Source: a bacterium SCSIO 12741 | Lineage (GTDB): Bacteria > Bacteroidota > Bacteroidia > Flavobacteriales_G > Salibacteraceae | DNA: 64,000 nt | Assembly: GCA_024398055.1 (NCBI GenBank) | Contig: CP073749.1 | Location: forward strand, 3,410,594 to 3,474,593 | Direction: 5' to 3' | Shown here: one piece after another, positions 35,605-44,090 of the stretch | How the letters are laid out: each line of letters begins with the position of its first letter | Numbering within the stretch: the first letter of the stretch is position 1 | The notes under the pieces: generated by a model | Databases searched by the model: none | What the model saw: the letters and a program-made list of their open reading frames with translations, nothing else | What the model was told of the DNA's origin: nothing | Made by a program: the position numbers and the translations under genes

Positions 35605-36474
35605 TTATCCGTATACCTTTTCGATAAACTCTTGAGCCGAATAGGGCTTGCGGCCAATTAAGGATTCGAGGGTATCGCCCACGATGTCCAATTCGCCTTG
35701 TGCCTGAGCTTTGGCAAAAGCTTGAAAAATACCAATAAAAAGAGCGGGAACACCTTGGCTTTCCATTTCCTTTTGGTATTCATCATTACTCAATGGCTTG
35801 TAGCTTACAGATGTACCACTGGCCTTTGAGATGGCTTCTGCCATTTCAGGCATGGATAGGGCTTCCTTATTGGTCAAAGGGTAGGCTTTGTGTTCATGGC
35901 CTTCTGTTGTCAAAATCTGGGCCGCGGCTTCAGCGAGTTCATCCCGAATCACAGCACTAAATTTTCCAGATCCACCCGGTAACGAAATCAGACCCGTTTC
36001 CAATACTTTTTCTCCGGCAAAACCTGTTACCATGTCCATATAAAGTGCATTTTGCAGTAGGGTGTAAGCGATTCCGCTTTCTTTGAGCCAGTTTTCCGTT
36101 TTGATATGGGTATCCTGTAAAAAGGCGATGGCCGAATTTTCTATTTCAGGCCTCCGGTAAAAGGAAGTATAGACCACGTGTTTTACTCCGGTTTCTTTGG
36201 CGGCATCTACCACATTCTTATGCTGATCATCCCGGTTTGGAATATCGTTTCCGGATACGAACAACAATTTATCCACTCCTTTAAAAGCTTGAACCAAAGA
36301 ATTGTAATCGGTGTAATCACCGACTCGGATTTCGATTCCTTTTTCCTTTAGATCCTTGGCTTTTTCTTCACTCCGAACCAAAGCAATTATTTCCTGGGCC
36401 GGTACTCCTTTATTGAGCAAATGCTGGATGGCGCTTCCTCCATATCCGCCGGTTGCTCCTGTAACTAAAATCAT
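35605..36474 (-). CDS. NmrA-like NAD(P)H:quinone oxidoreductase
   Basis: 289 residues. Rossmann fingerprint TGATGGYGGSA at the start and the body order of the E. coli QorB/YtfG group: ALVRSEEKAKDL, VGDYTDYNSLVQAF, VVYTSFYRR, LLQNALYMD, SAVIRDELAEAAAQIL. QorB reduces quinones with NAD(P)H. It is divergent from the HxlR regulator, as is usual for stress- or quinone-inducible qor genes, and precedes a DODA-type dioxygenase that would handle aromatic products. A perfect -7 element is at 36506-36513. Confidence 0.88.
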   Translation of the reverse strand: MILVTGATGGYGGSAIQHLLNKGVPAQEIIALVRSEEKAKDLKEKGIEIRVGDYTDYNSLVQAFKGVDKLLFVSGNDIPNRDDQHKNVVDAAKETGVKHVVYTSFYRRPEIENSAIAFLQDTHIKTENWLKESGIAYTLLQNALYMDMVTGFAGEKVLETGLISLPGGSGKFSAVIRDELAEAAAQILTTEGHEHKAYPLTNKEALSMPEMAEAISKASGTSVSYKPLSNDEYQKEMESQGVPALFIGIFQAFAKAQAQGELDIVGDTLESLIGRKPYSAQEFIEKVYG

Positions 36475-36505
36475 CTTTTGTTGTTTTGAGGTTTGAATTC
36501 GATTT

Positions 36506-36513
36506 CAAAATTA
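36506..36513 (-). promoter_or_regulatory. TAnnTTTG -7 element for the qorB-like gene
   Basis: TAATTTTG on the minus strand, 31 nt before the ATG at 36474; separated from the divergent hxlR -7 element by 47 bp. Confidence 0.55.
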
Positions 36514-36541
36514 AGAATGATAATTCTCATTCTATAGTTAC

Positions 36542-36562
36542 TATACTATATATATTAGTATA
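36542..36562. promoter_or_regulatory. Candidate HxlR operator (TATACTA-N7-TAGTATA)
   Basis: Perfect 7-bp arms around TATATAT in the divergent promoter region. The right arm overlaps the hxlR -7 element at 36561. An outer pair CTATAC/GTATAG (36541-36546 and 36568-36573) extends the symmetry. Position fits autorepression and control of the qorB-like gene. Confidence 0.6.
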
Positions 36563-36568
36563 CTTTTG
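36561..36568 (+). promoter_or_regulatory. TAnnTTTG -7 element for the HxlR gene
   Basis: TACTTTTG, 27 nt before the ATG at 36596. It overlaps the operator-like palindrome and excludes the TTG at 36566 as start. Confidence 0.55.
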
Positions 36569-36595
36569 TATAGTGAATTTCTTACTGCGTTAGTT

Positions 36596-36955
36596 ATGAG
36601 TGAATTGAATCCATTAGAAGGAGTAAAGTCTTGTCCTCGCCAATATGTTTTGGCGATCAATGATACCTTAAATGTGTTGAGTGGGAAATGGAAACTTCCC
36701 ATAATTGCATCCTTACTTTATGGTAAAAACCGGTTTAAAGATCTTCAGGAAAACATCGATAAAATTACGCCGAGAATGCTCTCCAAAGAACTCAAAGAGT
36801 TGGAGCTGAATGGCGTGGTTAAGCGAAATGTTCAAACCTCTACACCCATCAGAATTGAATACGAATTGACGGAATCGGGAAAAAGGATCATCTCGGTTTT
36901 GGATACTATGATTGAGTGGGGAGTGGCGCATCGGGAAGCCACGTTGACCTCATGA
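36596..36955 (+). CDS. HxlR family transcriptional regulator
   Basis: 119 residues from the ATG at 36596. Winged helix-turn-helix of HxlR type: the conserved Cys in KSCPRQYVLAINDTLNVLSG, then KWKLPIIASLLYGKNRFKDL, ITPRMLSKELKELELNGVVKR and the wing IRIEYELTESGKRII. In the family this Cys senses quinones, aldehydes or electrophiles. It diverges from the qorB-DODA operon over a palindrome, and so likely represses it until an electrophile is met (inference). Confidence 0.92.
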   Translation: MSELNPLEGVKSCPRQYVLAINDTLNVLSGKWKLPIIASLLYGKNRFKDLQENIDKITPRMLSKELKELELNGVVKRNVQTSTPIRIEYELTESGKRIISVLDTMIEWGVAHREATLTS

Positions 36956-36970
36956 CCCAAGAAATTCAAA

Positions 36971-37708
36971 TTACTTTTTTGGTGTAAGAAGTGGATGCTG
37001 GGTTTTATCCCATGCAATTACCTGGACTCCTGGGGAGTAATGGGATAAAACCGGAAGATCGGTGAGCAATGAACCAAATCGGGGATAATTGATCGTACTC
37101 TTTTTTATTTCAATCGAATGGATAGGCCATTCGACGTGATGAATTTCAAAGGCATTAATCCCTTTTGGAGAGTCTTGAAAAAGGGCGTACCTCTCGGTTA
37201 ACCACCTATCCAGATTCGACTTTACTTTGACCAAAGGACCGGTTCTGTACTCCATGCTGAAACGATCGCTAAACGCCGGGTTATGGGATTGGAAGTGATT
37301 CGTTTTTCGGGTCATTTTTGAGTAGCGATAAGGTAATTCTGAAAGCGCTTTTGCTAACTTACAAGAGAGACTTTTTCCACCTTCAATGCTCAGAAAATGA
37401 ACGCCGCTTTTTCCTTTGAACCGAACATAGGTTCTAACATTGATCTCGTCAAAGTTTGATATAGGGGGAAATGCCGGTAGGTTGCTGGGCCTAATCTTTT
37501 CCATGGTAAAGGCGACTAAAGATACCCACGGTTGGCCTTCGAACAGATCCATTTCTAATTCACTCGGAAGCCATTTTATCAATTCTTCCTGCGGCACCGG
37601 CCAATGAAGAAATAGGGCATTATTCCATTCCTGGTAATATTTCCAGCTTGTTTTGGGAAGTGGCCAGGGGCGATGGTCGTATTGTTGGAGTAGGTCTTTA
37701 ATTAACAT
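36971..37708 (-). CDS. DUF2071 (YqjF-like) protein
   Basis: 245 residues from the ATG at 37708 (a TTG at 37723 would add five). The pattern of the YqjF/DUF2071 family is clear: WNNALFLHWPVPQEELIKWLP at the start, LDLFEGQPWVSLVAFTMEKI-like strand, NVRTYVRFKGKSGVHFLSI in the middle. Members are often found near redox or solvent-stress genes, but no reaction is established. It converges on the HxlR gene with a 15-nt gap. Confidence 0.8.
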   Translation of the reverse strand: MLIKDLLQQYDHRPWPLPKTSWKYYQEWNNALFLHWPVPQEELIKWLPSELEMDLFEGQPWVSLVAFTMEKIRPSNLPAFPPISNFDEINVRTYVRFKGKSGVHFLSIEGGKSLSCKLAKALSELPYRYSKMTRKTNHFQSHNPAFSDRFSMEYRTGPLVKVKSNLDRWLTERYALFQDSPKGINAFEIHHVEWPIHSIEIKKSTINYPRFGSLLTDLPVLSHYSPGVQVIAWDKTQHPLLTPKK

Positions 37709-37766
37709 GGGTGGTCGTTTCAATAAATTTTCAAGTCTCGTATAATTTCAAGCGATTGGCTCTCCC

Positions 37767-39014
37767 TTAGTTCGTTTTATAGTTGAGAGTGATTTCCCGA
37801 TCCATGGGTGGAATGATGATTAAATCCAGATCATAAATCATATTCTTAATAGCTGGATAAACCCAGAGTTCCCGATTGATCATTGGTTCTTTCAATTTTC
37901 TTAAATCGATGACTACCCATTTATCCTTTTTTCCTTGTTGCATCAGTGGTGCCCGTTCCCTCAGCCATTTCGATCCTCCCTCAGAATTATCAAAATAGCC
38001 CTGTTGCTCTTCTTCATCTTCTATGTAGCGAAACATAAAACCGATATTCAAGTCTTGAGTTCCATTCATATCGGCAAGTTCGCTCACCAGGTTTCCAATA
38101 TCATAAACCGCATTTGAGGTAATACCGCGTTGGGTATGCGATGCTCCCATTTTGATCAGTATCCGAGGTTGATCATCCATTCGAGAAAGTGATTGGTAGT
38201 TTCTTGTAAACTCCTTTTTCATGTGGTTGGCACGCATATCCAGATTTTGACAGCGGTTAATATCGTAAAGCGAATAGATGGCCCAAGACTGGATGAGTTG
38301 CTCGATAGTGATCGTAATCTGCGCATTGGATTGATCCAATTGAGCAAAATACGATTCCAATTCCTTGGAGTCGAGCAATCGTTCATGCAAGGGATAATCC
38401 TTGCTTTTTGCGTCCTTGATTTGTTCAGCAATAACAAATTCCACTGCCGATTGATAGGCCCGTTCATTGTCAGGGCGTGAATCCAGGGCATGTAATCTTT
38501 CCAAAAGAAGTAGTGTGCCTGAGTAGTATTCCTGATCGATTCCAAAAAGTCGCCATTTATGATCGATTGCTGCCTGGAGAAAAGCTGCATCTTCCTTGCC
38601 TTCAAAAAACGGGAGGGGAATATCCTGAACCCGTTTGTAATATTCGGTGTAGAAATCGAATAGTGTTTTTTCTACCGAATCAGACTGAACCAATTCACTC
38701 AATATTTGGGTAGATACAGGTCCCGTTTCCAGGCAAAAGTTTCGGAATCCGGATTTATTTAACTCAGGAATTATGGCTTCAGTAAACTCACTAATCCTGG
38801 CATCTCCATGATATTCGCCCAACAGCACAAACTGGGAGGCATCAAATTCCCCTTTCAAAAAAATCGCACCTGTTCCAGTTAGCTCTCCATTTGAGAGGTG
38901 AAACTCATAGGAGATTTTTTGAACGTATTCCGTAGAAATGGTATCCTGCCCAAACAGGAAATATGGGATTTGACAAAAGATGAAAATGGGAAGTATAGCC
39001 AGTGAAATTTTCAT
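37767..39014 (-). CDS. Exported EreA/ChaN-like protein
   Basis: 415 residues from the ATG at 39014 (the frame extends to 39065 without a signal peptide). The signal is MKISLAILPIFIFCQIPYFLFGQ. The segments FVLLGEYHGDARISEFTEAI, FRNFCLETGPVS, FGIDQEYYSG and ILIKMGASHTQRGI correspond to the Gly-Glu-His and Lys-x-Gly-x-x-His motifs of the erythromycin esterase/ChaN/TIKI superfamily. Erythromycin esterases open macrolide rings; ChaN relatives bind haem. Which role applies is open; both catalytic His are present. Confidence 0.65.
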   Translation of the reverse strand: MKISLAILPIFIFCQIPYFLFGQDTISTEYVQKISYEFHLSNGELTGTGAIFLKGEFDASQFVLLGEYHGDARISEFTEAIIPELNKSGFRNFCLETGPVSTQILSELVQSDSVEKTLFDFYTEYYKRVQDIPLPFFEGKEDAAFLQAAIDHKWRLFGIDQEYYSGTLLLLERLHALDSRPDNERAYQSAVEFVIAEQIKDAKSKDYPLHERLLDSKELESYFAQLDQSNAQITITIEQLIQSWAIYSLYDINRCQNLDMRANHMKKEFTRNYQSLSRMDDQPRILIKMGASHTQRGITSNAVYDIGNLVSELADMNGTQDLNIGFMFRYIEDEEEQQGYFDNSEGGSKWLRERAPLMQQGKKDKWVVIDLRKLKEPMINRELWVYPAIKNMIYDLDLIIIPPMDREITLNYKTN

Positions 39015-39173
39015 GTAAGCGATTTTCGGCAATATAGAGATATTGGTAAGCGTGGTGCACTCCAACTAATATAGATTAATATTCCCTTATCAGACATGAA
39101 TTAAAGGTGGTTAATAGGGGGTATGATAGGCCAATCAAAATCAAAGTATTAAACCGTTATGCACTCAAATCTT

Positions 39174-39677
39174 CTAAAAGAAATAGGGCAATTCACTGAA
39201 CAGGAAAGTGACTCCAGCAATAATTGGGTACCCTAACAGGTGCAGCGGTTTTTTCAGTTGGAAAAGAGAATAGATTTTGGACCACCTCATTAAATAGATG
39301 GATAAGAGGCAAAAGAAGCACAAGCCAAATTCCAAATGATCCCACCAACCTGGGATATCATGCTGGGAAACTGATACCATATAGATAAAACTAAAGAAGA
39401 AGTAATGGTAGAGGTAAAAGGCCGTTTTACGGTGAAAAAATATCAGAGTTCCGGCCAAACCAAGTGAGCCATAGCAAATGACTTCAAAAAAGAAGAAAGT
39501 CCACCTGGGAAACATGATATTATAAAGAATTCTTGGGTCATAAAACCTTGGACCGTGGACGTATTGATCGTAAATTAGGATTAGCTTAACACTTGCAACA
39601 ATAAGAGACAAAAAACCGATCGAGACAATTATTTTATCTGGCTTGGCAAGTGATAGGTATTGACTTTTGAGGTTCAA
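39174..39677 (-). CDS. Integral membrane protein of unknown function
   Basis: 167 residues with four likely membrane helices (about 17-36, 60-82, 88-105, 118-130) and aromatic-rich loops (PRWTFFFFEVICYGS, LYHYFFFSFIYMVSVSQ). The arrangement resembles small DUF-type four-helix proteins, but no family could be named. It stands alone between the EreA/ChaN-like gene and the DJ-1 genes. Confidence 0.65.
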   Translation of the reverse strand: MNLKSQYLSLAKPDKIIVSIGFLSLIVASVKLILIYDQYVHGPRFYDPRILYNIMFPRWTFFFFEVICYGSLGLAGTLIFFHRKTAFYLYHYFFFSFIYMVSVSQHDIPGWWDHLEFGLCFFCLLSIYLMRWSKIYSLFQLKKPLHLLGYPIIAGVTFLFSELPYFF

Positions 39678-39759
39678 ATGAGGTTGTAAAATCGGGGTAA
39701 TAATGGGTAACCCCGAATTTACAACAGGAAACTTACTTCAGCCTTGCATGAGCAAAAGA

Positions 39760-40449
39760 TTACTTCCTCTGTCCATAATACCCTTTACGAATGTGAGGTC
39801 GAAAGAATTTGCGGGCAAAAAAGGAAATGGTTTTGGTGGTCCGGATAATAGAGCCTTTGGCATTTTTTGGGTTGGTTCCGTAAACCGGGTGAGGAGAAAA
39901 CTCCAGCACTTGATGTTCTATGTATTGGGCCCAATCTCGTCCAGCGATTTTTTCTACGGCCTTCAATCCCACGTCATAAGAACCAACAGCTGGTCCGGCA
40001 GAGAGAAATTTTCCATCCTCTTCCACCTCTTTACCCGTGTAGCAGGCTCCGATTCGTTTCAGGTCTTTGATCTGGTGGTAGTTGGTGGTCGCCTCCCGGC
40101 CATCCAGTAGTCCCGCTGATCCGATTACAAAGGTTCCCGCACACACGCTAATCACGGCTTGAGCTGACTTTTCCTGCTCTAGCACAAAGTTTAGAATGGC
40201 AGTGTCGCTCACGTAGGCGGGAAGTGACGCGCCAAAAATCATCACGTCCAACTTAGGACATTCTTCGAGGGTGGTATTGGCCACGACCGTAGGCCCCACG
40301 TTGGCAATCGATTTAGAGAGTCCTTTTTGTTTCCCTAGAAAGTAGATTTCGCTATTGGGGATACTGGCAAAAACGTCAGTAGCACCAATCACGTCGGGGA
40401 TGTAAATTCCATCACCCAAAAACACTCCAACTTTAATCGGCTCAGGCAA
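39760..40449 (-). CDS. DJ-1/PfpI-type domain 2 of a frameshifted tandem protein
   Basis: 229 residues with the complete PfpI/AraC-associated class I glutamine amidotransferase-like fold. The nucleophile elbow ISVCAGTFVIG holds the Cys, followed by GLLDGREATTNYHQI with the usual His. The only start is a TTG at 40449, and the preceding bases are still coding. One extra base in the G run 40451-40456 fuses it to the domain encoded at 40389-41048 (KAPPLPEPIKVGV). It should therefore be the second half of a 429-residue tandem protein. Confidence 0.8.
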   Translation of the reverse strand: MPEPIKVGVFLGDGIYIPDVIGATDVFASIPNSEIYFLGKQKGLSKSIANVGPTVVANTTLEECPKLDVMIFGASLPAYVSDTAILNFVLEQEKSAQAVISVCAGTFVIGSAGLLDGREATTNYHQIKDLKRIGACYTGKEVEEDGKFLSAGPAVGSYDVGLKAVEKIAGRDWAQYIEHQVLEFSPHPVYGTNPKNAKGSIIRTTKTISFFARKFFRPHIRKGYYGQRK

Positions 40450-41048
40450 TGGGGGGCTTTCAGCACCGTGTCTTTGGCCACCGGATATTGAACGTGGGCA
40501 TCATATTCCAGGTTAAACTCCAACATTTGAGTAATCCATTTGCCCCGGGTTTTATCTACAGCTGTAAAAGCTGCTTCAATACCTCCAGTAGAAGGACCAC
40601 CAGTGATAAATTTCCCATCCACCATACAAGTGCCTTCATTTTTCAGCGTAAGGGTACTGCTCTCGAGCAATTGAAGGGTGTGCCGATCGGCGGTTACCAT
40701 TTGTTGGGTTAAAACACCGGCCTTATACAAGGCAAGTACGCCATTGGAAACGGCGATAACGTGTTTGGCCTCTTGGGATTTTCGAGTCATGAATTCCACT
40801 ACTTTGGGGTTATTCATTTCCTCAGGGGCCATTCCACCGATTACGAGTATGTCCAAAGGAGGGCAGTCCTGAAAGGTGGCATTGGGCTGAATTCCAAAAC
40901 GGTAGTTCCCATAAACGATGGAGTCTGTTTCAGCCACGTAGAACACTTGGTTACGAGGATGAATGGCCAATACGGCATCGAGGCCAATTATATCTGCTGG
41001 GCTATACCCAGGGGTCAATAGAAATCCTATGATCAATTTTTGCAACAT
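40389..41048 (-). CDS. DJ-1/PfpI-type domain 1 of a frameshifted tandem protein
   Basis: 219 residues as read, of which the last about 20 are out-of-frame tail. The fold matches its neighbour (KLIIGFLLTPGYSPADIIGLDAVLA parallels IKVGVFLGDGIYIPDVIGATDVFA). The expected nucleophile elbow reads IAVSNGVLALYKAG, so the Cys is Ser-Asn; this domain is probably inactive and may serve for binding or dimerisation. It follows an AraC regulator by about 80 nt on the same strand. Real end after frame restoration is 39760. Confidence 0.8.
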   Translation of the reverse strand: MLQKLIIGFLLTPGYSPADIIGLDAVLAIHPRNQVFYVAETDSIVYGNYRFGIQPNATFQDCPPLDILVIGGMAPEEMNNPKVVEFMTRKSQEAKHVIAVSNGVLALYKAGVLTQQMVTADRHTLQLLESSTLTLKNEGTCMVDGKFITGGPSTGGIEAAFTAVDKTRGKWITQMLEFNLEYDAHVQYPVAKDTVLKAPHCLSRLKLECFWVMEFTSPT

Positions 41049-41126
41049 GTTTTTTCTTTTTGATGAAACATGGACGCAAAGTTCCGTACCAGGAGTCGCT
41101 AAGTCAGAAGCGAGAGGATTCCATTA

Positions 41127-41984
41127 TTAGGACAAATCAATCGTATTTTGATATTCCTTGGGCGATAGAGAAGCGTTCTTCTTGAAAAAGCGACTGAAGT
41201 AGGAGGCATCTGAAAAGCCCAGTTCCGACGCGATTTCCGCAATATTGCTGGCCGGCATCATCAGGCGGTATTTGGCTTCCACCATCTTAATTTTATGGGC
41301 GAGCTGAGAGGCAGATTCACCGGTGACCGATTTGACTGCTTTGTTCAAGTGATTGGGCGAGACTGCCAACCGATCCGCGAATTCAGTTATGCTCAGGTTT
41401 TTGTTCAGGTTATTGTAGACTTCCATCTTAAACTTTCGGGTAATATCGATCGAAGCCCGATTGCTTAGGGCAGATTCGTTGTAAAACTGGTTAACTTCTA
41501 AGAGTAAGGTAATTACGTAAGCATTGACCACGGAAAGTTTGCTTCCTTCGGCATCCTTTTCCCATTTAATTCGCTTAAAGATGTTTTCAATGAATTCTGT
41601 GGGCAAATGTTCCAGGTGAAACAAGGAATCACTCCAAGTCTCGAGGAATTCCAGGTTAAAGATCAGGGAGTGATTTCCCATGGACCCTAATACACCATCT
41701 CCTTTCAAAAGCAACACGTAACCGTCTACATCGGTGGTGTGGCTGCCCAGAAAAAAGGGTTTGTTGGGCTGAATAATCAAGAGGTTACCTTCACGTGCCA
41801 GGTAGCGCTCATACCCAGCACCAACTTCCATTTCACCTTGGGTAACAAAGGCCATGAGTACTCCCTTCTGTTTGGTGATAGAAGTGGGCAATTTCAAAGA
41901 TTCCAAAAAGTCGACGAGCCTTTCACACTTATACTCGCCATATCCTTCAAAGTAGCGTTCTACTGTATCCTTTGTGCTTATCAT
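41127..41984 (-). CDS. AraC family transcriptional regulator
   Basis: 285 residues. N-terminal cupin-like part (KQKGVLMAFVTQGEMEVGAG, GNLLIIQPNKPFFLG) and a C-terminal HTH pair: ITEFADRLAVSPNHLNKAVK and then IAEIASELGFSDASYFSRFF ending KNASLSPKEYQ. It precedes the tandem DJ-1/PfpI gene and is presumably its regulator. A perfect -7 element lies at 42010-42017. Ligand unknown. Confidence 0.9.
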   Translation of the reverse strand: MISTKDTVERYFEGYGEYKCERLVDFLESLKLPTSITKQKGVLMAFVTQGEMEVGAGYERYLAREGNLLIIQPNKPFFLGSHTTDVDGYVLLLKGDGVLGSMGNHSLIFNLEFLETWSDSLFHLEHLPTEFIENIFKRIKWEKDAEGSKLSVVNAYVITLLLEVNQFYNESALSNRASIDITRKFKMEVYNNLNKNLSITEFADRLAVSPNHLNKAVKSVTGESASQLAHKIKMVEAKYRLMMPASNIAEIASELGFSDASYFSRFFKKNASLSPKEYQNTIDLS

Positions 41985-42009
41985 TTCGACTTGTTCCCTC
42001 GCGATGAGA

Positions 42010-42017
42010 CAAAAGTA
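42010..42017 (-). promoter_or_regulatory. TAnnTTTG -7 element for the 41984 AraC gene
   Basis: TACTTTTG on the minus strand, 25 nt before the ATG at 41984. Confidence 0.5.
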
Positions 42018-42050
42018 CTTCAGAAAACATAGAGTAGAATTAGACGCACA

Positions 42051-42554
42051 TTAGAGTACCCGGATTTGTCCAAGAAAGAGAAAATCGGGACTGTCCTTTT
42101 TTAGCAAAGGCTCTTGGCAGGAACAGTAGGTGTCTGTTGGATATCCGGCATTGTATCCCAGGGTGGTTTTAGACCAACATTGGTAGCGGAAAAGGTGAAA
42201 ACCAAACCAACCATGATGGCTAAAGGTAAGCGGTGGTTTGTGCCATTTTCCATTTTCAAAATAGTCAAAACGTCCTTTCAGGGTTTTGGGTTGCTGCCCA
42301 CGTCTGGTCAATTTGATTCGAATTCGCACAGCTACGGAGTCCTGATCCAGTAGGGTGAGGTATTGGATTTTACCAGGTTCTATCTGACCTCTAAGTGTAT
42401 CCTTAGGAAAAATTTGGCCGTTAAAATTTAAGGAGTCGATCACCAACTCCAGCTTATGCTGATCCTGTGCTTTTCCCTCCGGAATTAAACCCAGAAAAAG
42501 AATGAAAAAGCATAACAAGATTCTACCTGAACAACGGGATAATAGACCGTTCAT
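42051..42554 (-). CDS. Small secreted protein of unknown function
   Basis: 167 residues with a signal peptide ending PEGKAQ. The mature part is beta-rich with the start HKLELVIDSLNFNGQIFPKD and, near the end, a segment with three Cys (RYQCWSKTTLGY, YCSCQEPLL). It overlaps the stop/start of the next gene upstream at 42554, so the two are translationally coupled. No family recognised. Confidence 0.65.
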   Translation of the reverse strand: MNGLLSRCSGRILLCFFILFLGLIPEGKAQDQHKLELVIDSLNFNGQIFPKDTLRGQIEPGKIQYLTLLDQDSVAVRIRIKLTRRGQQPKTLKGRFDYFENGKWHKPPLTFSHHGWFGFHLFRYQCWSKTTLGYNAGYPTDTYCSCQEPLLKKDSPDFLFLGQIRVL

Positions 42555-43231
42555 TACGGCGTGTGTTTTTGTTTTTTATCAAATCTTTTGCGGTAAGGCA
42601 ATCGTCCTTTTTTGCCAATTTTTTCTTCCACCCTGCGATGAATTAAAAAGGGAAGTACAATCATTCCCATTAACTGGGTGAACACCAAAAATCCAAGTGG
42701 AAAGAAAATCATAGGGATTATGACCTCCATCCAACCCACGAGCATCAACCCAAGAATGATAAGTGTGCCTCCAACACCCCAGGTAAAGAACGGTTTTTCA
42801 TAAAAGAAAGGATAATACAGGTAGCTATCGGGCCCTTTAATCTCGTAAATTACAACGGGGGCCAAAAAACTTCGATAATGATCTTCAATCCTCGCTTGAA
42901 ATCGATTATTACCGAGCCGTTTTACTTGAAGTTCGTTGCCATAATCCAAAATGTACTTTTGGCTGGATTTTAAGGGAATCGACTTTAAACGGGTAACAAT
43001 TCGTTCCCTTATGAGCCGTTCTTCCTCGATTTTTTGTTCCTCCTTTTCGAGAAGTTTGGTATGTTCATTTTCCCAGGATTGAATCTCCGGAGATTCTGGG
43101 TTTCTTTCTTTCAAAAGATAATAGGCAGCCGATCGGGCTTGCTCATGCCAGTTTGCCGGATTTGCAATAATCTGCTCCAATTCATGATCGGATTTGGATT
43201 CAAACTTTTCGATGAAACGATTTTTTTCCAT
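42554..43231 (-). CDS. Membrane protein of unknown function
   Basis: 225 residues from the ATG at 43231 (a GTG at 43243 would add four). The N-terminal 85 residues are charged and helical (HELEQIIANPANWHEQARSA and EKEEQKIEEERLIRERIVT), predicting a coiled coil. Two membrane helices follow (about 148-168 and 170-200), and the C-terminal tail is basic (KKGRLPYRKRFDKKQK). The central beta part with YILDYGNELQVKRLGNNRF may be a small soluble domain. Unknown family. Confidence 0.6.
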   Translation of the reverse strand: MEKNRFIEKFESKSDHELEQIIANPANWHEQARSAAYYLLKERNPESPEIQSWENEHTKLLEKEEQKIEEERLIRERIVTRLKSIPLKSSQKYILDYGNELQVKRLGNNRFQARIEDHYRSFLAPVVIYEIKGPDSYLYYPFFYEKPFFTWGVGGTLIILGLMLVGWMEVIIPMIFFPLGFLVFTQLMGMIVLPFLIHRRVEEKIGKKGRLPYRKRFDKKQKHTP

Positions 43232-43248
43232 TGACCCAATCACTCGTA

Positions 43249-43899
43249 TTAAAGCTGATTTAGATAGGCTATCACTTTCGTGTCAGCTTGGAAAAAAACG
43301 TACAAATACCCATGACCAAAATGAAGGTAGGGATCGATATACTCCTTATCCAAAACCTCCTGACCATGTATAGTTTTGGCGTCATCAATATCACCGAGTT
43401 GCAAGAGAAACTCCATGGGTTTGCCCGAAATCGGGCAAGTTGGGGTTAGGTCCTCATGAATCCAGTTGGGAGTTCCAAAATGACCTACTTCACCGGGGTA
43501 CACCTGATCCATTCGATGAGGTTTTTTTCGATCTAACTTAAATCCAATTTCCTGATACTCCACGTAGGTGGATGCAGGGATATCATCGAAAAGGGGAGCA
43601 AAGTTGGTGCTCACATTATCCTGGATTATTTGAGGACGGTTTGGGTCGGAATAGTCCAGAAACACCGGCACTTGCAAATCGATAAAAAGGGGACAGACAA
43701 GGGCCAGGTCAAAATCGAGGGAGTCCAATAGAGGTACGTCGCGATTCAAGGTGCCGAAGTAGACCACAGGGCTGCCATCCAACTTGGGTAGGGTAAGCTG
43801 GGCACTCGGCTTACCTCCCAGGGTATGAGGGCCGTTGGGATCCTTGATCAAGGTGCCTTCCTGGGTATGACTTTTGAATAATCGGGATATAAAACTCAT
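43249..43899 (-). CDS. DUF1963-like protein
   Basis: 216 residues from the ATG at 43899; the longer frame to 43998 runs into a terminator hairpin. The C-terminal half TPNWIHEDLTPTCPISGKPM, EFLLQLGD and HGYLYVFFQADTKVI resembles the YwqG/DUF1963 fold, with a possible zinc-binding Cys in TCPISGKP. Function unknown. It is expressed separately from the SDR gene upstream because the terminator at 43988-44017 intervenes. Confidence 0.6.
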   Translation of the reverse strand: MSFISRLFKSHTQEGTLIKDPNGPHTLGGKPSAQLTLPKLDGSPVVYFGTLNRDVPLLDSLDFDLALVCPLFIDLQVPVFLDYSDPNRPQIIQDNVSTNFAPLFDDIPASTYVEYQEIGFKLDRKKPHRMDQVYPGEVGHFGTPNWIHEDLTPTCPISGKPMEFLLQLGDIDDAKTIHGQEVLDKEYIDPYLHFGHGYLYVFFQADTKVIAYLNQL

Positions 43900-43987
43900 G
43901 ATCTTGGCGCTGCGATTGGGTTTGGTTTTCTTAGTGCACAAGTTAGTTAATTTGAGTTGGAAGAAAAGGGGAAAAGTCCTAAATACA

Positions 43988-44017
43988 AAACGGCTCAAGA
44001 ATACACTTGAGCCGTTT
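43988..44017 (-). terminator. Rho-independent terminator after the SDR gene
   Basis: A perfect 12-bp stem AAACGGCTCAAG / CTTGAGCCGTTT around a 6-nt loop, flanked by eight A on one side (44018-44025) and T-rich sequence on the other. In the minus direction it closes the AraC-DUF4345-SDR group, 74 nt after the SDR stop. Confidence 0.85.
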
Positions 44018-44090
44018 AAAAAAAATAGGGCAGGAGCGGGACGTGCGGCAATGCTAATTCTTACATCCCGCTGCCGAAACCCAATTCCAA

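Noticed and set aside
37767-39014. Macrolide resistance gene call for the EreA/ChaN-like protein
   Set aside because: Only superfamily motifs are visible; the ring-opening activity cannot be deduced.
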